A DNA stretch of 29,161 nucleotides from CAYYNP01 sp964472545 (GCA_964472545.1 CAYYNP010000103.1:1-29161), one strand, 5' to 3'. Counted from the stretch's first letter, positions 6,400 through 14,765 are shown. Translations and numbers: made by a program. The notes: generated by a model from the sequence alone, not told the origin.

Positions 6400-8010
6400 C
6401 TAGTGCATCTCCCATTCGACGAAGCCGGGCTTGACGTCGGCCATGCAGTTGACTACCAATTCCACCAGGCCGTCGTACGTGATCGAGTGTTTCTCCCAGA
6501 GGTCGTAGTAGGTGATCAGGTCGCGGATGCTGCCCTTGCAGTTTGAGCAGGGGGCGCAGACGTACTTCTTGATCGACGGGTCGAGTTCGTCCTTGAAGGC
6601 TTCGAGAATTTGTTCCATCTTCTTGCGGCTGGCGACTTGGGTCCGCCAGTCGCTGAAGTTGTGGCCCGACATGATCGCGAACCCGCTGCCGCCGCCGCAA
6701 CAGTAGTTGTGTACGCCGTGGGGCGTCATTTCCCGAAACTGCGGGGCGATTTTGCGGAGGATCCGCCGCTGGGGTTCCACGATGCCCATCAGCCGGACCA
6801 AGTTGCACGGGTCGTGCAAGGTGACCGGGAAGGCGTTGCGCTGGGGGTCGACCTTGATGCGGCCGGAAGAGATGAGCTGTTCCAGCGTGATCACGTAGCT
6901 TTCGCGCGGGATGTTCAAGTCGCCGGTGAGCACGCGGTCGGCAATCACCGTCAGCGCCTTGTGGGCGTGCCCGCACTCGCCCAGCACGATCTTCTTCACG
7001 CCGAGCTTTTTGGCGGCCTGGGCGTGCTTCAGCGCCACGCGAGCGAACTGGGCGTCGTCGTACCAGAGGCCGTAGTTGATGCCGTCGTATCCGGCCAGTT
7101 CACTGGACATCGTCCAGCTCAATCCGGCCGCTTCGAAGATCACGGCGAACGCGCCGGGGTTCGTCGGCCAAGCCATGATTTCGCCGGCGTTGTGGATCAG
7201 CAGGATATCGGCCCCCGCCTTGTCCCAGGGCGTCTCGATCGACATGCCCGTCATTTCCGAGACGTCTTCGTCGATGAACTCGACGTTGTCCTTGACCACC
7301 GCGTCGTTCATCCCGGTCGAGGATCCGACCGTAAGCTGCAGCACGGAGCCGTTCTCGTGGAGTTCTTTCGGCGCAATGCCCATTTCCTGGCTGAATACCT
7401 TGCGGATCTCGTGGCAGATCAGGCCGTTGTCAACGCCGATCGGGCACGTCTGGGCGCAACGCCGACAGATGTTGCACCGATAGGCGAGTTCCGCCAGCCG
7501 AGCCACGGTGGCCCAGTTCAATTCGATCTCGCCGTCGCGCCACGCCTGCAACAGGCCGCCGCCGTTGGACTTGACGTGCTTCTTGTACAGGCGGCGGAAG
7601 ACCTCGGAGCGATAGGCGGGCCGATAGATCGGGTTCTTCCCGCTGGCCTCGTAGATGTGGCACGAGTCGGAACACGTGTGGCAGGTGGCGCAGTGGTCCA
7701 TTGAAAGCAACAGCGGCTGCAAAAAGGTCCAGTTGTTCTCCCGCGTGAACAGCTTCTGCAGTCCGCTGAGGAACTTGGCGACCAGTTCGTCTTCCTCCTC
7801 TTTGCTCTCGGGCTTGGGGATGCTGACGGCAATCGTACCGTCGAGGCTGGACTCGTACTTCTCTTTGGCCTTCTCGCTCAATGGCGGAAAGTCCGGCGTC
7901 GACTCCGGCCGGTCGAACGGCGCGGGAAGCGGCTTGAAGTCCTCCTTGCGAAGTTCGGAAAGCGTCGGCGACGGCTTCGAGATGTCTTCGATCTTGACGC
8001 GCTGCTTCAT
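6400..8010 (-). CDS. DsrK/HdrD-like iron-sulfur (CCG-domain) protein (module 2)
   Basis: 536 residues. A charged N-terminal extension (about 1-100) precedes two 4Fe-4S motifs (Cys107/110/113/117 and Cys179/182/185/189). The CCG-type region follows: GECGH at 345-348, HDPC with Cys402, the pair Cys437-Cys438 in NYCCGGG, and CAPCSNC (485-491). This is the catalytic-subunit layout of DsrK/HdrD proteins, which exchange electrons with a DsrM-type cytochrome b and act on a disulfide or similar group. It has no receiver domain, unlike the module 1 protein. Its ATG overlaps the stop of the upstream membrane gene as ATGA, so it is translationally coupled to that partner. The physiological substrate is unknown. 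Confidence 0.92.
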   Translation of the reverse strand: MKQRVKIEDISKPSPTLSELRKEDFKPLPAPFDRPESTPDFPPLSEKAKEKYESSLDGTIAVSIPKPESKEEEDELVAKFLSGLQKLFTRENNWTFLQPLLLSMDHCATCHTCSDSCHIYEASGKNPIYRPAYRSEVFRRLYKKHVKSNGGGLLQAWRDGEIELNWATVARLAELAYRCNICRRCAQTCPIGVDNGLICHEIRKVFSQEMGIAPKELHENGSVLQLTVGSSTGMNDAVVKDNVEFIDEDVSEMTGMSIETPWDKAGADILLIHNAGEIMAWPTNPGAFAVIFEAAGLSWTMSSELAGYDGINYGLWYDDAQFARVALKHAQAAKKLGVKKIVLGECGHAHKALTVIADRVLTGDLNIPRESYVITLEQLISSGRIKVDPQRNAFPVTLHDPCNLVRLMGIVEPQRRILRKIAPQFREMTPHGVHNYCCGGGSGFAIMSGHNFSDWRTQVASRKKMEQILEAFKDELDPSIKKYVCAPCSNCKGSIRDLITYYDLWEKHSITYDGLVELVVNCMADVKPGFVEWEMH

Positions 8011-8966
8011 TTCTCTTCCTTTTCCAGCTCAACTTCGGAGGTGGCCACGTCCACCCAGTTCTTCTTCCCGTCCCCTCGAATGTGAGGCGCCGACCAGCTC
8101 ACCGGATATGCCAGCGCCGCCGTGATTTTCCGTTCGATCTTCCCGCCGGGCAGATTGGGCTCGTCGTTCCAGCGAACGTCGTGATACATAAACCACTTCA
8201 TGAAGAAATGGGACATGTGGGTCATCGGAACGTAGGCCAGCAACAAGGTCCCCAAGACGATCTCCACGGCGGTCAGGCCGGCCAGGGAGGATCCCGCTTC
8301 GGCCGCAGAGAAATCGAATGTCACCAGCCGCGCAAAAAACGACCGCAAAGCGACGAACTGCGGATCCACCAGGGCGTGGGCGGCGAGTGCCGTCGCGAAG
8401 GCCGCTACGAAGAAACCGAGGTTGAAGTAGTCGGCCTTCTTGGTGTACTCGCGATAATCCGCGTCGAACGTCCGCGTGGCCAACAGGCCCAGGGCGCCGG
8501 CGAGGCCAAGCCCCAAGCCCGCGTATCCCAACGCATACGTCAGGTGATACAGTGCCTGGCCGAACGGGCCGGCGGCGGCCGACACTTCCACTCCCGCCGC
8601 ACCGGCGATTCCACCGACCAGCAGCAGAGCGATCGTGCCGGCCAGCAAGTACAAGCCAAAATGGAACGGAAAGGACCGAAACCAGTGTTTGCGATTGTGC
8701 TCCCACACGCCGGCCAGCAAGACGATCTCCGGAATCATCACCTTCAGCTCGCCCAGCAGCGATACCTGCCGCGGCTTGGTCCACCATTCCGGTTCTTCCA
8801 GGTACGATCCTCCGTAGCTCGCACGGCCTTTTTCGTGGGCTACCGGATACAGTTCCCAACGCAAGTGGATCGGCAATCGGGCAATCTTGACGGCTCGGCC
8901 CAGAACCACGGCGACGAAGATCGCTACCAATAGGTAGCAGACGGCAAGTAACAACGGATCCACCAT
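8007..8966 (-). CDS. DsrM/NarI-like membrane cytochrome b subunit (module 2)
   Basis: 319 residues with about five hydrophobic spans (near 4-26, 100-120, 138-162, 182-200 and 231-255). Candidate haem-b ligands are His102 (FPFHFGLYLL) and His250/His253 (MTHMSHFFMKWFMYHD), in the positions usual for DsrM/NarI-like quinol-interacting subunits. AGGAGG lies just upstream of the start at 8966. It overlaps the DsrK-like gene by 4 bases, so the two should make one membrane complex. A promoter about 120 bases upstream carries the box shared with module 1. The loop after the first span is longer than in the 234-residue module 1 protein. Confidence 0.9.
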   Translation of the reverse strand: MVDPLLLAVCYLLVAIFVAVVLGRAVKIARLPIHLRWELYPVAHEKGRASYGGSYLEEPEWWTKPRQVSLLGELKVMIPEIVLLAGVWEHNRKHWFRSFPFHFGLYLLAGTIALLLVGGIAGAAGVEVSAAAGPFGQALYHLTYALGYAGLGLGLAGALGLLATRTFDADYREYTKKADYFNLGFFVAAFATALAAHALVDPQFVALRSFFARLVTFDFSAAEAGSSLAGLTAVEIVLGTLLLAYVPMTHMSHFFMKWFMYHDVRWNDEPNLPGGKIERKITAALAYPVSWSAPHIRGDGKKNWVDVATSEVELEKEEK

Positions 8967-9083
8967 AGAGGCCTCCTCTCGTGACGGCGTGCCACGGCTC
9001 GTGCTGCGTTGAACGTCTGCGAGCCGTCCTGATCGCCAACGGGCACACCGAATCCGGCCTCGCCCGCGATGGCTATACCCTCT

Positions 9084-9122
9084 AGTATCGTAAATCTATT
9101 CTCTATCGTCAAGATATCCTAT
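9084..9122 (-). promoter_or_regulatory. Promoter and operator-like box of the DsrM2/DsrK2 operon
   Basis: On the minus strand TTGACG (9112-9107), a 17-base spacer and GATACT (9089-9084) make a good sigma-70-type promoter. Bases 9094-9122 repeat the 29-base box found at 711-739, including CTCTATCGTCAAG against CTTTATCGATCAAG. The box has the same orientation on the plus strand at both sites although the genes run in opposite directions, as expected for a near-palindromic operator. The MerR protein at 79-591 is the obvious candidate ligand. Confidence 0.65.
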
Positions 9123-9214
9123 CGTTTTTGGTGTTTGATTCAGGCCGCTGTCGCGTCCGGAGCCGCGGATACCCTTGTCATCAAGATGCATAAGTAGTTG
9201 ACTGCACACGCGTT

Positions 9215-9626
9215 AGACGCTGGTCTCGATAGGGGCCTGAAGCCCATGCCGGGATTCCAGGAACCGTGTTTGCCCTGCGGGAAATAGCCCCACATGGCGG
9301 GGCGTCTTGCCACGATATAGTGTACTACCGTTCTTCGCCCCCCTATACCCGGTCAGAAACTGCCTCGTCGAGCGTTCGTCGAATGGCCGGCCGATCGGCG
9401 GTGGCCTTGCACACCGGCGCCGGTTGCCGAAGCCCCCGGCGAAGAGACGCCCCAGGAGGCGGCCCTGCCTCTGGCCGGCCGTACGCTGTTGGCCGGCCCT
9501 GATCACGCTCGACGTCACCACGCTGAAGAAGCCCCGCGTGGCCGCCTGCCGCAAGCCGAACGAGGACGAGCCACGCACGGGGATCCTCGTGATCGTCACC
9601 GTGGGCGTCTTGGGCGACTTCAAGAC
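9215..9626 (+). pseudogene. Decayed copy of the HdrD-like/receiver fusion gene
   Basis: Pieces of a gene like 2349-4106 remain in order. CTGGTCTCG near 9220 corresponds to the LVSVGVMPEG region but soon meets a stop. GCGGGAAAT near 9277 corresponds to the WETGNQMG region at a similar spacing. A proline/alanine linker (about 9430-9495) reads EAALPLAGRTLLA against EVALPLTGRTLLV. After a frame change, 9491-9615 reads PALITLDVT, then AACRKPNEDE and GILVIVTVGVLGDFK, matching receiver motifs of both live receivers (PDLVALDIT, KEDE, GIPVIIVTGVSDDFK). The acidic pocket and most of the CCG region are deleted. The linker and receiver parts are clear; the left part is weaker. Bases 9627-9808 hold nothing recognisable. 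Confidence 0.72.
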
Positions 9627-9808
9627 GTCGCCTCCGCCCGTCGCGTCGGTCCTCCATAGCCCTCGGTTCGAGCGGACCAACTGCTATTGCCCCAATCTTG
9701 CGGTTTGGCTACTCTCCCCCCTGCGAGGAGTCTTGCGCGCCCCGGTTCGTGCTGCGGGGCGGCTGCGCAGTCGAGCTACCGATCCGCCACCTTGTTGGGA
9801 TTCCACCG

Positions 9809-10429
9809 ATGAACATGACGGGACTCAGATCGAGAATCGCCGCCGGGGCCGGCCGGCTACGTTATCGGGGCGTGCAGCGGATCGTTCGTGGATTGCGGTT
9901 GTTGCACGATGTCCTCACGGATACGCCAATCCATGGGCGATATTGGGTCTGTGGGGGCATGCTGCTGGGCTATGCGCGTGAAGGCCGGTTGATCAGTTTC
10001 GATCCGGACATCGATTTCCACTATTGGCGCGACGATCAGGATCGGCTCGAGCAGAGCCTTGGCGCCTTGGAGCAAGCCGGATTCCGACAGAGACCGGGCC
10101 GCGTCGACAACGACGGACGCCGGGTCAAGTACCTCGTCCGGTATATGGGGGTGAAATACGAGTTCTTCGAGGCGGAACGCGTCGAGGATACGATTCGCTG
10201 GTATTGCTTCCGCAGGCGGCCACCGCGTCAGTTCCTCAATCAGATACCGGCACACGGCTTCAATGAATTCGATTTCTACGATCGAACGTGGATCAAGCCG
10301 GACGACCACGAGGGCTATCTGACGGCCTTGTACGGAGACTGGCGGACGCCTTGCCCCGATTACAAATACTACCTCGACAGCAAGGCGATCGTCCGTTGCG
10401 ACATCTGGAGTGGGAGAGACAAATGGTAA
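9809..10429 (+). CDS. LicD/fukutin-like nucleotidyltransferase-fold transferase
   Basis: 206 residues from the ATG at 9809. Extending the frame further upstream only adds low-complexity sequence next to the pseudogene. Residues 45-75 hold the family signature: YWVCGGMLLGYAREG, then FDPDID (64-69), the metal-binding acidic motif of LicD/fukutin-related proteins. These transfer phosphocholine, ribitol phosphate or a similar group from a CDP-linked donor to a glycan. No membrane segment is evident. The last 7 bases overlap the start of the next gene (ATGGTAA), which encodes a cytidylyltransferase, the enzyme type that would make such a donor. The particular phospho-alcohol and acceptor are unknown. 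Confidence 0.78.
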   Translation: MNMTGLRSRIAAGAGRLRYRGVQRIVRGLRLLHDVLTDTPIHGRYWVCGGMLLGYAREGRLISFDPDIDFHYWRDDQDRLEQSLGALEQAGFRQRPGRVDNDGRRVKYLVRYMGVKYEFFEAERVEDTIRWYCFRRRPPRQFLNQIPAHGFNEFDFYDRTWIKPDDHEGYLTALYGDWRTPCPDYKYYLDSKAIVRCDIWSGRDKW

Positions 10430-11526
10430 CCGTCTTCGTGCCGGGCGTCTTCGATGTATTTCACATCGGGCATCTGAACTACTTGCGGCGCGCGGCCGAG
10501 GCCGGCGATACGCTGATCGTCGGCGTACAGGACGATCGGGCCGTTCTCGCCTGCAAGCAGATCGAGCCGGTGGTGCCGCTGGCCGAACGGATGGCGATCA
10601 TCGAACAGCTACGCTTCGTCGACGAGGTTATCAGCTACATCGACGTGTTTCAGGGCCCGTTGCTGAAGTCGCTCAACGTAGACGTCTTCGCGGTCGGCGA
10701 GGAGTACGGGCAGGGCGACCGCTATCCGGACCAGCGACGAAGCTTGGCATTTTGTGAAAGCCGCGGGATTCGCGTGGTCAAGATCCCGCGGACCCCGCAC
10801 GTCTCCTCGACGCAGATCCGCGGCAAGATCAAGGAGTTTTGGGCGTCGCGCGTCGCCAAGGAAGAGGAGATGCCGGCCGGAGTCACCACGCTGGGGAGTT
10901 TTGGAGGCGACCAGGACAAGGTCGCCGCGGAAACGCGGAAAGAGGTGTCGCACATCCTCAACGCCGTCTCCCAGCCGGAGAGGAAGTCGATCCTGGATCT
11001 CGGGTGCGGCGATGGTCGCCACCTTGAGTTCTTGGCGGCGAGATTTCAGCGCACGGTTGGCGTCGACTTTGTAGGCGATCTGCTGGGGATTGCCCGCCGG
11101 CGGCTCGATCAAGCTGGATTGTCCGCCGAACTCGTCGAGTCGGACGTTACCGAATTCCACTCGCCCGAGCAGTTCGACGTCGTGCTTCTGTCCGGTATTA
11201 CTCCCTATCTCGACGACGAAATGGCCTCGAAGCTGGTGGCAAACCTGGCCGCTTGCACCAGACCGGACACCCAACTGCTGGTAAGGGCCCCGATCGGCAT
11301 CGACGCACGCGTCGACGTGATCAATCAGTATTCAGCAGACTTGGGAACGCGATACACGGCATTCTACCGGACGCGATCGGAGATGCGGGAGCTGTTTCGC
11401 CGCCACGGATGGGCGCAGCGAACCTCGCGAGAACTCTATCAACACCGCCCGGACACCGCCATGTGGTGGTTCGAGTACGAAAACGCCACGGCTTCGGTGG
11501 CTGCTCCGCAGCGGCGTGCCGCGTGA
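10423..11526 (+). CDS. Cytidylyltransferase-methyltransferase fusion protein
   Basis: 367 residues from the ATG at 10423, with GGGAG upstream and a 7-base overlap with the LicD-like gene. A longer frame runs upstream inside that gene and is not needed. Residues 1-140 are a nucleotidyltransferase of the glycerol-3-phosphate/ethanolamine-phosphate cytidylyltransferase type: GVFDVFHIGHLNYL with the HxGH motif (14-17) and SSTQIR (128-133). Residues 175-360 are a class I SAM-dependent methyltransferase with LDLGCGDG (191-198). It may build a CDP-activated alcohol phosphate and methylate the headgroup, for use by the LicD-like transferase (inference). The order of reactions and the substrate cannot be read from sequence. 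Confidence 0.83.
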   Translation: MVTVFVPGVFDVFHIGHLNYLRRAAEAGDTLIVGVQDDRAVLACKQIEPVVPLAERMAIIEQLRFVDEVISYIDVFQGPLLKSLNVDVFAVGEEYGQGDRYPDQRRSLAFCESRGIRVVKIPRTPHVSSTQIRGKIKEFWASRVAKEEEMPAGVTTLGSFGGDQDKVAAETRKEVSHILNAVSQPERKSILDLGCGDGRHLEFLAARFQRTVGVDFVGDLLGIARRRLDQAGLSAELVESDVTEFHSPEQFDVVLLSGITPYLDDEMASKLVANLAACTRPDTQLLVRAPIGIDARVDVINQYSADLGTRYTAFYRTRSEMRELFRRHGWAQRTSRELYQHRPDTAMWWFEYENATASVAAPQRRAA

Positions 11527-11607
11527 GTCGCGGGAGAATCGCTCGCTCCGGCCCTGCAAACGACGGTCTCGGTAAGATGCGATTCGCAACGCGGCGGGAG
11601 AAAGACC

Positions 11608-12315
11608 ATGCGCCTAATGCGGTTGCTCAAGCGGGCCTTCGGTAGCTTCGCGTCCGGATTGCCGGAGGCCCACGGCACCTCGGAACGATCACCTCTTTGC
11701 GGCGCGCTCGACACGCAATGCGACGGAACTGACGACGACGCCACCATGCAGCCGGTCAGCTACGCCGACTTCCGCTGCGCCCGACGTGTCGACCGCTACC
11801 TGCGCCGCCGCTGGTGCTACTTCGGCAAGGCGATCGAGATGGCCAGGCGTCTGCGGCCGCGACGCGTGCTGGAGATCGGCCCCTGGAGTTTTCCGCTCTT
11901 TCCCGCCGGCGACACGCTGGACATGCGCGACGATTATCACCCCACGTATCAGCACGACGCCGGCGCCACGCCCTGGCCGGTGCCGACGAAGGCTTACGAC
12001 CTGATCATCGCCCTGCAAGTCTGGGAGCATCTCGAGGGCCGGCAGCAAGCGGCGTTCGAGGAGTTGCGGCGGTGTGCGCGGTACGCGATCCTCAGTGTGC
12101 CGTATCTCTGGAAGCTCCACCCCGGCCACTCGCATGCCGGCATCGACGACGCGCGGATGTTCGAGTGGACCGACGGATTCAAGCCGGCCGAGCAGATTCT
12201 CGTCGCGCGGCCTCGTCGGCGGCGCCGCAAGATCTATCTCTTCGACTTCACCACGGCGAGCCAATCGCGCGCAGAAAGCGAGGCGTCACCGCGGCCTTCG
12301 AAGGATGCGGCGTAG
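11608..12315 (+). CDS. Class I methyltransferase-like protein
   Basis: 235 residues; GGGAG lies 8 bases before the ATG. Residues 87-92 (VLEIGP) and 131-142 (DLIIALQVWEHL) are motifs I and IV of SAM-dependent methyltransferases, with SVPYLWKLHPGHSH after a third helix. The N-terminal 50 residues have no recognisable domain. It is likely co-transcribed with the LicD/cytidylyltransferase pair, 81 bases upstream, and may modify the same glycan or lipid. The glycine-rich loop is degenerate (EIGPWSFPL), so binding without catalysis is possible. Confidence 0.7.
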   Translation: MRLMRLLKRAFGSFASGLPEAHGTSERSPLCGALDTQCDGTDDDATMQPVSYADFRCARRVDRYLRRRWCYFGKAIEMARRLRPRRVLEIGPWSFPLFPAGDTLDMRDDYHPTYQHDAGATPWPVPTKAYDLIIALQVWEHLEGRQQAAFEELRRCARYAILSVPYLWKLHPGHSHAGIDDARMFEWTDGFKPAEQILVARPRRRRRKIYLFDFTTASQSRAESEASPRPSKDAA

Positions 12316-12375
12316 GCCGGCTGAACATCACATCGCGCGACGACATCGGGCGGGACTTGCCCGCTCACGACGGGG

Positions 12376-13092
12376 CTATAACTTGGCCGCGTGCAGACGT
12401 CGGCGCCCCTTCGACTTGTGTTCGATCCGATAGAGACCCGGCAGATCGATAGGGCTGCCGTCGGTGCCGAGGATCTTGCGGAACTTGACGTCCTCGAACG
12501 TGCGGCGCCACCGTTTGACCGGCTTCATGTACTTCGGCACGTCTTTGCAGTAGCCGGTCTTGCGGACCACGTCGCCGCGCACGATTTGCAGCGCGCCGAT
12601 CGCCCGGGGATGCTCGACCGGCTCGAAGTCGTCGGCGGCAATCTCCCTCAGACGTGGGCTGTCGTGCAGATCGTCGAAGAGTGAGTCGCTCTTGTCGAGG
12701 TGGCGGCTGATCCGGGCGAATCGGGGGTAGACGAGGATCGAGTCGGTCGCCTCGAGCTGGGCCGGCAACGCGTCGAGGCAGCCCTCGTGGAAGACCTGGT
12801 CGCAATCGGTGAACCAGACCCAGTCGGCCGCGTTGGCCAGTGCCGCCATATTGCGGCCGATCGCACGGCGCCACAACTGCCCTTTTTCGACCGCCCACCA
12901 ATGCCAACGCACGTTGGGTATCTCTTGGCCGGCAAAGTATCGCAGGACCTCGCAGGTCCGCTCGTCTTCCTCGTTGTGAAACACGGTGACCGTCAACTTG
13001 AGCTTGGTCGGTGGGTACAACACGAACGAACTGAGTTGATACGTCAACAGTCTCGCGTAGTTCCAACAGTGGCTGACGATCTGCAATTCCAT
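12376..13092 (-). CDS. GT-A-type glycosyltransferase-like protein
   Basis: 238 residues with a GT-A pattern: an N-terminal IVSHCWNYARLLTYQL strand-helix unit, VTVFHNEED, then WVWFTDCDQVF where DCD (96-98) is the metal/nucleotide-sugar motif. No membrane span is seen. GAAGGAT precedes the ATG. It converges on the methyltransferase-like gene with 60 bases between stops, so it belongs to the same surface-modification region but is transcribed from the right. Donor and acceptor are unknown. Confidence 0.75.
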   Translation of the reverse strand: MELQIVSHCWNYARLLTYQLSSFVLYPPTKLKLTVTVFHNEEDERTCEVLRYFAGQEIPNVRWHWWAVEKGQLWRRAIGRNMAALANAADWVWFTDCDQVFHEGCLDALPAQLEATDSILVYPRFARISRHLDKSDSLFDDLHDSPRLREIAADDFEPVEHPRAIGALQIVRGDVVRKTGYCKDVPKYMKPVKRWRRTFEDVKFRKILGTDGSPIDLPGLYRIEHKSKGRRRLHAAKL

Positions 13093-13455
13093 CCGTGATC
13101 CTTCTGCTCGCTTCTCCTGTTGCTCTTCACGCCCGCAACGCCCACGGACGCCGCCGACATCAAGCGACCGCCGCAGGCCGGGCTGCGAGCCCTGCCGATC
13201 GACGAAATCGGCAAGATGGCCCCAAGCGACCGGAATTCCCCGCGGTCCACGCGATCGCTATGTCTTACCCAGGTCCTCGATTCACTGCAAGGCCACTCCG
13301 GGCTCAAGACGCCCAGGCGCAGCGACAAGCGAGACGCCCCAAACGCGAGAGGAGGGAGCCTCCGATTCGGAAGCCCCCCAGTTTCTCACGTCGCGCGTGC
13401 GGCTGCCATTGCCGCCGGGCTTCTCTCAGTGCCCGCCGTGGTTTAGCATGGGGGA
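13093..13455. other. Gene-poor 363-base stretch
   Basis: It lies between the divergent glycosyltransferase and membrane-protein genes. Short open frames exist on both strands but have low-complexity, arginine/proline-rich translations without motifs or good ribosome sites. Both flanking genes must be expressed from promoters in or near it, but no convincing -35/-10 pair was found. Confidence 0.6.
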
Positions 13456-14337
13456 ATGGAGACTTTGGACAGTTCTAACGACAAGATCAAGGCAACCCAT
13501 GGAGGGGGGGTACTCCTATGGGCCGGGCTCGCGATCTTGGTGCCGGCCGCCGCGGTCTTCGGAGCGGGCGTGGGCTGGCTGGCGGTGTGGGTCCAGGCGT
13601 TTTTCTCGCCGTTGATCGTCTTTCCGCTGCTGCTTGGGGCCGGGCTGGGGCTGTTGGTGGTGTTGACCGTCCGGACCGTTGTGATGGCAGACATTCAGTT
13701 CGGCCATCGGCCCACGATCGTGGCGGCCGCCGTAACTGCCGCGTTGACGGCCATCGCCGCGCAGCACTATCTGGCGTATCGAACCGAGCGACGGCTGGCC
13801 GAGCAGCAGGCCGAGCAGATCAAGCAGGAAGCCGCGGCAGTGTTCGGACCGACGATTGCTCAATACATCCCTCAACCGCCGGAGAACGTCTTCGTCTTCC
13901 TGCAAAACAACGCCCGCAAAGGACGCGATTTGAACGTCTTCGGCTGGGTCGCTCGAGGTTGGCAGGCTTGGCTCAGTTGGGCCGTCGATGGTCTGCTGCT
14001 ACTGGCGGCAACCCTGGCGGTGGTGGTGCCGGTGACGTGGCTGCCGTACTGCAATCGCTGCCGGAGTTGGTATCGCGAGACGCGCAACGGCCAGGTGGAC
14101 GGACGCCGCGCGCGACGGCTAGTCGAGGCGCTCGGCGAAACGGCGGCCACGGGCGGTCTTTCGGTCGGCTGCCGATTGCTCAACTGCCGAGGCGGCTGCG
14201 GCGCAACCGCTTGCATCCTCTCTTGGCGCCCGCCGCAAGGCCGCCCCAAGACCGTCCGAGGCTGGCTCGACGCCCCGGCGCGCGACCAGATTACGCAACT
14301 TCTCGACCGCACCACAAAACGCGCCACGAAATCATAA
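13456..14337 (+). CDS. Membrane protein of unknown function
   Basis: 293 residues, not recognised. Predicted spans lie near 19-41, 52-73, 86-106 and 178-200, with a charged, probably helical segment (109-130, rich in Glu, Gln and Ala) between the third and fourth. The C-terminal cytoplasmic or periplasmic part holds CNRCRSWY and a second group of cysteines in CRLLNCRGGCGATAC, which together could bind zinc. GGGGGA stands just before the ATG. It is followed after 33 bases by acpS in the same direction and may share its transcript. Confidence 0.75.
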   Translation: METLDSSNDKIKATHGGGVLLWAGLAILVPAAAVFGAGVGWLAVWVQAFFSPLIVFPLLLGAGLGLLVVLTVRTVVMADIQFGHRPTIVAAAVTAALTAIAAQHYLAYRTERRLAEQQAEQIKQEAAAVFGPTIAQYIPQPPENVFVFLQNNARKGRDLNVFGWVARGWQAWLSWAVDGLLLLAATLAVVVPVTWLPYCNRCRSWYRETRNGQVDGRRARRLVEALGETAATGGLSVGCRLLNCRGGCGATACILSWRPPQGRPKTVRGWLDAPARDQITQLLDRTTKRATKS

Positions 14338-14370
14338 ATCCTCCATCACGAATCACAGATCGAATCTCCC

Positions 14371-14760
14371 ATGGCGGACATCATCGGCATCGGCACCGAC
14401 ATTACCGAGTGTTTGCGGATCGCTCGGATGATCGAGCGGCACGGCGAACTGTTCATCAATCGGGTCTACACGCCCGTGGAGATCCGCTATTGTCAGCAGC
14501 GGGCGCAGGCAACCCAGCACTTCACCGGCCGTTGGGCGGCGAAAGAGGCGATCCTCAAAGCCCTGGGCACCGGCTGGCGGCGTGGGATCAGTTGGCGCGA
14601 CGTGGAGATCCGCAACGAGCCCAGCGGCAAACCGGTCGTGGCCATGCGCGGAGGGGCCAAAGACGTCGTCGAGCAGTTGGGCATCGCCAAGATGCTGGTC
14701 AGCATCTCCCATTGCCGCACCCACGCCACAGCCTACGCTATTGCCGTGGGAAAGCCGTGA
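14371..14760 (+). CDS. acpS: Holo-[acyl-carrier-protein] synthase
   Basis: 129 residues, the full length usual for this family. It transfers the 4'-phosphopantetheine arm of coenzyme A to apo-acyl carrier protein, making it active for fatty-acid synthesis. The signature IIGIGTDITE with Asp10 and FTGRWAAKEAILKALG with Glu59 are the magnesium-binding and catalytic motifs. SISHCRTHATAYAIA near the C-terminus is the usual closing strand. The ATG at 14371 gives the canonical N-terminus. It follows the membrane protein by 33 bases and converges with the secreted-protein gene 6 bases beyond its stop. Confidence 0.96.
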   Translation: MADIIGIGTDITECLRIARMIERHGELFINRVYTPVEIRYCQQRAQATQHFTGRWAAKEAILKALGTGWRRGISWRDVEIRNEPSGKPVVAMRGGAKDVVEQLGIAKMLVSISHCRTHATAYAIAVGKP

Positions 14761-14765
14761 GGTCT

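Noticed and set aside
5792..6976. 394-residue minus-strand frame across the regulator and DsrK-like gene end
   Set aside because: It crosses two convergent well-supported genes and the intergenic palindrome, and its translation has no recognisable domain.
6400..8966. Dissimilatory sulfite reductase DsrMKJOP complex
   Set aside because: Only M-like and K-like subunits are present. There is no DsrJ, DsrO or DsrP and no dsrAB or apr genes in the window, so a sulfate-reduction role is not supported.
9307..9981. 224-residue frame read as an intact protein
   Set aside because: Only its middle part matches a receiver domain. The start, linker and end are out of frame with the homologous parts, so a pseudogene explains it better.
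13095..13478. Overlapping short frames between the glycosyltransferase and the membrane protein
   Set aside because: The translations are arginine/proline-rich, start without ribosome sites and have no motifs on either strand.
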